From assembly GCA_947454585.1 (NCBI GenBank), contig CANGML010000040.1, forward strand, positions 1 through 10,022: a stretch of DNA of 10,022 bases. The letters are read 5' to 3'. Numbering within the stretch: the first letter of the stretch is position 1; each line of letters opens with the position of its first letter. Of this stretch, positions 6,726 through 10,022 are shown one piece after another. The DNA is from Comamonadaceae bacterium. Lineage in GTDB: Bacteria > Pseudomonadota > Gammaproteobacteria > Burkholderiales > Burkholderiaceae_C. The notes beneath the pieces were generated by a model. That model saw only the letters and a list, made by a program, of their open reading frames with translations. It did no database searches and was not told the DNA's origin. Made by a program: the position numbers and the translations under genes.

Positions 6726-7090
6726 CGCATTACCACCATCCAAGGGGTGGGGCAGGTCTGCACCACGGGAAAATATTGACCTGAATCACGGCAGTAGTAA
6801 GCCTCAATCGCTGGTTGCACGGGTTGACCATTGACCCATTGTGTCGGCTGAGGGTTATTCATGACAACGACAGGGGGACTGGTGATGATGACGGTGGAAG
6901 GCTGCATAGGGCGCGACAAGTAAATTGAAGTCCCCACAATCGCCCCGCCCACCAAAGCAGGCCCCCAGAAATAATCGCCACCACGGTAGTAACCACCGCG
7001 ATAGCCAACATGTGGACCGTGCGCCATCGCAGCACCCGCAGTCACCCCCAACAACAGGCCTAAAACCCATGCGCGAAATTTAAACGTCAT
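6722..7090 (-). CDS. Glycine/tyrosine-rich exported protein (paralogue 2)
   Basis: 122-residue exported protein of unknown function. The signal peptide has an Arg/Lys-containing start and Leu/Gly/Ala core ending AMA before HG (cut near residue 23). A short Gly/Tyr/Arg stretch (24-40) precedes WGPALVGGAIVGTSIYLS (42-59), a glycine-zipper-like hydrophobic segment. A Pro/Val/Thr/Gln linker leads to AYYCRDSGQYFPVVQTCPTPW (97-117) with Cys100 and Cys113, the same 13-residue spacing as the protein at 5923-6279. The match in order, motifs and leader sequence shows that the two are paralogues. The ATG at 7090 was chosen because it begins the signal peptide and has AGAGAG (7097-7102, complement) 6 nt upstream. 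Its stop overlaps the MAPEG start (ATGA), and it lies 44 nt downstream of the amidase stop, so all may share a transcript, although two TTGACA hexamers in that gap could belong to a local promoter. Confidence 0.85.
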   Translation of the reverse strand: MTFKFRAWVLGLLLGVTAGAAMAHGPHVGYRGGYYRGGDYFWGPALVGGAIVGTSIYLSRPMQPSTVIITSPPVVVMNNPQPTQWVNGQPVQPAIEAYYCRDSGQYFPVVQTCPTPWMVVMR

Positions 7091-7134
7091 AGCGAACTCT
7101 CTTTTGTCAACCCGCCCATTGTGGTCTAAACGTG

Positions 7135-8451
7135 TCAAGAATTCATCAAGTTTTCTAACGCCAAAGCCACCCGCGCCAAATGCGCATCTTGCCCCGCCAA
7201 GCCCGACACCATCAACCCCACCGGCATCTCACCAGCGGCGTGACAGGGCAAGCTCCACGAACAACCGTCCATGTAATTGATGGCGGAGGGATTACGCAGC
7301 AACAAACGGTTGACTTTAAAAAACGCCTCATCGTCCAGGAGCAATGGCTCGATCAACGGGGCCACCATCGGCACCGTGGGGCACAGCATGGCGTCAAAGC
7401 CGTGCAGCGTTTCTTGGGCAGCAGCTATCCAAGCTTGGCGGCGGTTGTGCAGCCCTAGGTAATCTTGCGCACTGATGCCCTTGCCCAGCATCATGCGTGC
7501 CACGACGCGTGGGTCTATCTGCTGAGCACCGCGCTCTAGACGTGCGTGATGCGCAGCAAAGCCCTCAATCGGCGAAAAGCCGCCGGGCATGCTGAGCGCT
7601 GCAATATCGCCCAAGGCCTTGAACGGAATTTCTACCAGCTGAGCGCCCGCCTCGCTGTAGCGGCGCAAGGTGCGTTCAAAGGCCCGAGCCACAGGGGCAT
7701 CCAGATCGTCCATCATCAAGGTTTGGGGCAATGCCAAGCGCAGACCGCGCACAGGGACAGCGTCCGTGGGCAGAGGTCGCTGCGACAACACTGCATCCAC
7801 CGCCAAACACGCTTGCACGGATCGGGTGATGCTGCCCACGGTGTCAAGGCTGCGCGACAACTCCATCACGCCTGTGCTCGGAATACGCGCTTGCGTGCTT
7901 TTGTAGCCGACCACACCGCACAGGGCAGCGGGAATGCGAATTGAGCCACCCGTGTCTGTGCCAATCCCTACCTCGGCTAAGCCCAAAGCCACCGACACCG
8001 CCGCACCTGACGACGAGCCGCCGGGGATGCGTGCATGCTGCGTGTCAGCTGGGTTGGCGGGCGTGCCGTGGTGCGGGTTAATGCCCACGCCAGAGAACGC
8101 AAATTCACTCATGTTCGTTTTGCCCAACAACACGGCCCCAGCCTTGCGCAGCCGTTGCACAACAGGTGCATCTTTTAGCGCAGGGGCTTCGCCCAGACAC
8201 ACCACGCTGCCGGCCATCGTGGTCTCGCCCGCTAGGTCGATGTTGTCTTTGAGGGTCACACACACCCCGTGCAAGACACCAAGGCTTTGGCCAGCCTGTG
8301 CCTCGGCATCACAGTGCTGAGCCGCGGCGCGTGCAGCATCGGCGTAGACCTGGGTGAACACATGTTGTGCGGCGGGGCGAACAGCGCCTTCTAGGGCATG
8401 GGCTACCCGTTGTGTGGCGGTGGTAGAGCAGTCAAAACAAGCTTGGGTCAT
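7135..8451 (-). CDS. Amidase signature family hydrolase
   Basis: 438-residue cytoplasmic amidohydrolase with the Ser-cisSer-Lys triad of the amidase signature family: Lys68 in VTLKDN, cis-Ser146 in PGGSSSGA, and nucleophile Ser170 in GTDTGGSIRIPAA. KTNMSEFAFSG (111-121) and GVVGYKSTQARIPSTGV (about 179-195) are further family signatures. The C-terminal half (LCPTVPMVAPLIEP, then NPSAINYMDGCSWSLPC) has the usual late motifs, and the end MPVGLMVSG...D..L..VALALE is typical. Family members hydrolyse or transfer amide nitrogen from diverse small amides. The protein is shorter than GatA, and no gatB or gatC is nearby, so tRNA amidation is unlikely; substrate is unknown. The start is ATG 8451; a nearby ATG at 8456 is out of frame. 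The ribosome site is weak. It is divergent from the DCC-family gene (68-nt gap) and is the first gene of the minus-strand run reaching 5923. Confidence 0.92.
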   Translation of the reverse strand: MTQACFDCSTTATQRVAHALEGAVRPAAQHVFTQVYADAARAAAQHCDAEAQAGQSLGVLHGVCVTLKDNIDLAGETTMAGSVVCLGEAPALKDAPVVQRLRKAGAVLLGKTNMSEFAFSGVGINPHHGTPANPADTQHARIPGGSSSGAAVSVALGLAEVGIGTDTGGSIRIPAALCGVVGYKSTQARIPSTGVMELSRSLDTVGSITRSVQACLAVDAVLSQRPLPTDAVPVRGLRLALPQTLMMDDLDAPVARAFERTLRRYSEAGAQLVEIPFKALGDIAALSMPGGFSPIEGFAAHHARLERGAQQIDPRVVARMMLGKGISAQDYLGLHNRRQAWIAAAQETLHGFDAMLCPTVPMVAPLIEPLLLDDEAFFKVNRLLLRNPSAINYMDGCSWSLPCHAAGEMPVGLMVSGLAGQDAHLARVALALENLMNS

Positions 8452-8501
8452 GTCATGAATTCTGCCCGATTACCCCTTGGTCAGCCCCGAACAATGCGCC
8501 C

Positions 8502-8511
8502 GTGCTAGCCT
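8502..8511 (+). promoter_or_regulatory. Possible extended -10 giving a near-leaderless DCC transcript
   Basis: GTGCTAGCCT contains TGnTAGCCT, an extended -10-like element ending 8 nt before the ATG at 8520. If used, transcription would begin within a base or two of the start codon, which would fit the lack of a Shine-Dalgarno there. No -35 is visible. No good promoter for the divergent amidase was found in the same 68-nt gap. Confidence 0.2.
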
Positions 8512-8519
8512 TGCGTCCT

Positions 8520-8933
8520 ATGCAAACCACACCCGTCAAAGCTGCGCCTGAACTCACCCTGTTTTACGACGGGCAGTGCCCGCTGTGCGTGGCCGAGGTG
8601 GAGTTTTTACAAAACCGCGCCGCACAGGATCAGTTGGCTTTTGTTGACGTCACCCAAGCTGGGTTTGAGAGTGCAGGCCACCACATCTCCTGCGAAGCTG
8701 CCATGGCACAGATCCATGGACGCACAGCCGATGGCCAACTGCTGATCGGCGTGCCGGTGTTTGCTAACGCCTACCGGCTGGCCAATCTGCCTGTTTTGGC
8801 GTGGCTGCTGTCGCGCCGCTGGCTCATGCCCGTGCTGCAACCGACTTATGTGCTGTTCGCCAAACATCGCCAAGCCATCTCCAAACGCATCGGGCCCAGC
8901 GTTTTGAAGTTCTCCAAGCGCTTTTTACGTTGA
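8520..8933 (+). CDS. DCC family thiol-disulfide oxidoreductase-like protein (DUF393)
   Basis: 137-residue protein with the N-terminal LFYDGQCPLC motif (residues 14-23) that defines the DCC/DUF393 family; Cys20 and Cys23 form a CxxC pair in a predicted thioredoxin-like fold. LAFVDVTQ (39-46) and IGVPVFANAYR (76-86) match the family's later conserved stretches, and the C-terminal third is basic with hydrophobic helices. A redox role is inferred from the CxxC and fold; specific substrates are not known for most members. There is no signal peptide, so it is probably cytoplasmic or membrane-associated. ATG 8520 is preferred over upstream in-frame GTG 8502 and TTG 8511 because the family motif begins close to the N-terminus, though no clear ribosome site precedes any of them. 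It stands divergent to the amidase and 81 nt upstream of the small zinc-ribbon-like gene. Confidence 0.88.
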   Translation: MQTTPVKAAPELTLFYDGQCPLCVAEVEFLQNRAAQDQLAFVDVTQAGFESAGHHISCEAAMAQIHGRTADGQLLIGVPVFANAYRLANLPVLAWLLSRRWLMPVLQPTYVLFAKHRQAISKRIGPSVLKFSKRFLR

Positions 8934-8965
8934 TTTTTAGGCTTTTTGAGCCCGATGGCGTCAAC

Positions 8966-9001
8966 GGGGAAATAAATTTGCGAAAATAGCTTTTTTTCCC
9001 C
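8966..9001 (+). promoter_or_regulatory. Potential leader hairpin abutting the ribosome site of the zinc-ribbon-like gene
   Basis: GGGGAAA (8966-8972) pairs with TTTCCCC (8995-9001); after one T-T mismatch, AAA (8974-8976) pairs with TTT (8991-8993), leaving a 14-nt loop. The right arm ends next to GAGA (9002-9005), the likely ribosome site of the gene at 9015. Whether it is transcribed is uncertain, because GAAAAT at 8982-8987 could itself be a -10 box. Confidence 0.3.
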
Positions 9002-9014
9002 GAGAACTAAAACG

Positions 9015-9287
9015 ATGTCACGCCCAGAAAAAACAGAAATCTCCAACGACGGATTGCGTTACAAATCCAAAAAAGGCGGTTCTCCCTTCGAAGGCCTTGG
9101 CCGTACTGGCGACACCATGAGCTGCATCAAATGCGGCATTCACAAACCACGAAACAATGGTTCATTCAAGCGCATCTTGGGTTCATCCATGTTCGTGTGT
9201 TTTGACTGCAGCCCTCCCAAGAAAGAGGCTGCCCCAGCAACTGCCGACACTTCAGCTGAAGTGGCCAAAGAAAAAGCCAAAGCTTAA
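9015..9287 (+). CDS. Small four-cysteine zinc-ribbon-like protein, function unknown
   Basis: 90-residue hypothetical protein that I do not recognise as a characterised family. The N-terminal third is basic and polar (MSRPEKTEIS, then YKSKKGG). Two CxxC knuckles, SCIKCG (Cys37, Cys40) and FVCFDC (Cys62, Cys65), are separated by 21 residues containing KPRNNGSFKR, a spacing that fits a zinc ribbon. The last 23 residues are an Ala/Lys/Glu/Pro-rich low-complexity tail. There is no signal peptide or membrane segment, so the protein is probably cytoplasmic, perhaps nucleic-acid or protein binding, which is inference only. ATG 9015 is the first in-frame start, with a modest GAGA ribosome site about 9 nt upstream. 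A strong terminator begins 15 nt after the stop, so this is a discrete expressed gene rather than a chance frame. Neighbours (DCC protein, parC) do not suggest a role. Confidence 0.8.
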   Translation: MSRPEKTEISNDGLRYKSKKGGSPFEGLGRTGDTMSCIKCGIHKPRNNGSFKRILGSSMFVCFDCSPPKKEAAPATADTSAEVAKEKAKA

Positions 9288-9302
9288 TGGTTGGTACCCC
9301 CC

Positions 9303-9331
9303 AAAAAAGCGGCTCCTTGAGCCGCTTTTTT
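9303..9331. terminator. Bidirectional rho-independent terminator
   Basis: AAAAAAGCGGCTC, loop CTT, GAGCCGCTTTTTT: a perfect 13-bp stem with a T-run on the plus strand and, read on the other strand, an equal T-run. It lies between the convergent stops of the zinc-ribbon-like gene (9287, plus) and parC (9357, minus) and probably serves both. Confidence 0.95.
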
Positions 9332-9356
9332 GCATCTCAGACACGGCCTTGTGCAG

Positions 9357-10022
9357 TTACTCCAGCCGCACCACAGCCGTCGGCTTAAAGCCTAAGTCCG
9401 CCACTTTGCCTTTTTTGGCGCGAGCGGCTTTGGCGTTGTTCAAGCTGCGAATTTCCAATGTTTCTTCGCGCACTTTGCCGCCACGGCCAATGCCTTCGAT
9501 GCGCACGCTGCGTGTGTACGCCGCCGCACCCGCCAAGGTATCTTTGGCTTCTAGGTCGATCAGCATCAAGCCGCGACCGCCCTTCTCCATCGCCTTCAGT
9601 TCAGACAACTCAAAGGTCAAGAAGCGGCCGCCGGTCGACGCACAAGCCACATGCGTCGCAGGTGCAAAAGGCTGCGCGCCGGAACCACCGCTGGCAGGTG
9701 ATGGGCGGCACACGGTCTCGCCCTCACCCACGGTGATGAAAGCTTTACCGCCTTTGTTGCGCGAAATCATGTGCTCGATGTTGGCCATGAACCCATAACC
9801 GCCCGAGCTGCTGAGCAAGTAGGTCGCGCCAGCAGGGCCGGCCACGTAGTGCAGCAGCTGAGTGCCAGATTCCAAATCAATTAGCGTGGTGACAGGTTGA
9901 CCGTCGCCACGTGCACCCGGCAAGGCCGACACAGGTACTGAATAGATCCGTCCGTTCGAGCCAAAGGCAATGAAGATGTCCACCGTGCGGCACTCAAACG
10001 TGCCATACAAACCATCGCCCGA
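9357..10022 (-). CDS. parC: DNA topoisomerase IV subunit A, C-terminal part
   Basis: The final 221 residues of ParC, the DNA breakage-reunion subunit of topoisomerase IV, which with ParE decatenates daughter chromosomes. The frame is open to the window edge, so the start, the winged-helix region and the catalytic Tyr are outside. What is visible is the C-terminal DNA-binding beta-propeller-like region: GDGLYGTFECRTVD, FGSNGRIYSVPVSALPG, then ARGDGQPVTTLIDLESG, LLSSSGGYGF, NKGGKAFITV and GGRFLTFELSELKAMEKGGRG, blades with the GxGxP/GGK loop pattern typical of betaproteobacterial ParC rather than GyrA. The tail ends with a basic stretch (NAKAARAKKGK) and VADLGFKPTAVVRLE. A TTG at 10010 is internal. 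The gene converges on the zinc-ribbon-like gene across a shared terminator. GyrA is the alternative, but the single GDGQP signature and the tail favour ParC. Confidence 0.92.
   Translation of the reverse strand, partial: SGDGLYGTFECRTVDIFIAFGSNGRIYSVPVSALPGARGDGQPVTTLIDLESGTQLLHYVAGPAGATYLLSSSGGYGFMANIEHMISRNKGGKAFITVGEGETVCRPSPASGGSGAQPFAPATHVACASTGGRFLTFELSELKAMEKGGRGLMLIDLEAKDTLAGAAAYTRSVRIEGIGRGGKVREETLEIRSLNNAKAARAKKGKVADLGFKPTAVVRLE

Noticed and set aside
5923..7090. Gly-rich stretches considered as antifreeze, silk-like or PE-PGRS-type repeat proteins
   Set aside because: The Gly-rich parts are under 30 residues and irregular; the conserved feature is the two-Cys C-terminal motif, so a small envelope protein is the better description.
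7091..7134. Two TTGACA hexamers between amidase and the glycine-rich gene as a promoter
   Set aside because: Neither has a plausible -10 at 16-18 bp: the first is followed by GCGGGT, and the second lies within about 20 nt of the ATG. One also overlaps the amidase stop codon.
7135..8451. Amidase as GatA of the glutamyl-tRNA amidotransferase
   Set aside because: Shorter than GatA and no gatB/gatC neighbours; the general amidase signature alone does not support that assignment.
8940..8953. Small GGCT/AGCC hairpin after the DCC gene as a terminator
   Set aside because: Only a 4-bp stem and no T-run follows; read-through into the next gene is as likely as termination.
9157..9798. 213-residue plus-strand open frame
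   Set aside because: Overlaps the zinc-ribbon gene in another frame, reads through the strong terminator at 9303-9331 and is antisense to parC; Arg/Pro/Ser-rich shadow.

Overview
The window looks like ordinary chromosome from a betaproteobacterium of order Burkholderiales, most likely family Comamonadaceae. This is judged from protein style (class 2 PyrD, phasin, ParC C-terminus, DEDDh exonuclease with a C-terminal extension), a moderately GC-rich composition, and tight gene packing. The organism assignment is inference; no rRNA gene or other marker is present. I found no mobile element, CRISPR array, tRNA or prophage gene. There is no gap above 300 bases: the longest is about 176 nt, in front of the phasin gene.

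Layout. (1) 1-617, plus strand: 3' part of pyrD (pyrimidine synthesis). It converges on a minus-strand pair at 628-2238, an L-2-hydroxyglutarate-oxidase-like FAD enzyme followed 9 nt later by an NlpC/P60 lipoprotein. (2) 2302-2898, minus: a phasin gene with its own UUCG-loop terminator and, upstream, a TGC-rich inverted repeat that fits a PhaR-type operator. (3) 3075-3635, minus: an exported phospholipase D-like protein with a single HKD motif. It is divergent from 3729-5871, plus, an MFS transporter and a DEDDh exonuclease one base apart. The 93-nt divergent gap carries a perfect 20-bp palindrome. (4) 5923-8451, minus: amidase, glycine-rich exported protein, MAPEG membrane protein (ATGA overlap), then a second glycine-rich exported protein that is a paralogue of the first. 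A strong bidirectional terminator at 5894-5917 separates this run from the exonuclease. (5) 8520-9287, plus: a DCC-family (DUF393) thiol protein and a small four-cysteine, zinc-ribbon-like protein with its own 13-bp-stem terminator. (6) 9357-10022, minus: C-terminal part of parC (topoisomerase IV subunit A), running off the window.

How the genes relate. Most units are independent housekeeping or envelope functions. Clear functional coupling is limited to the short-gap or overlapping pairs (FAD oxidoreductase and NlpC; MFS and exonuclease; glycine-rich protein and MAPEG). I do not see a convincing new multi-gene system. The observations most worth checking are the 20-bp palindrome, the phasin operator candidate, the paralogous exported pair around the MAPEG gene, the DUF5710-like tail on the exonuclease, and the small zinc-ribbon protein. 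Several starts are non-ATG (GTG at 2238, TTG at 3729), and several genes start well inside their longest open frame.
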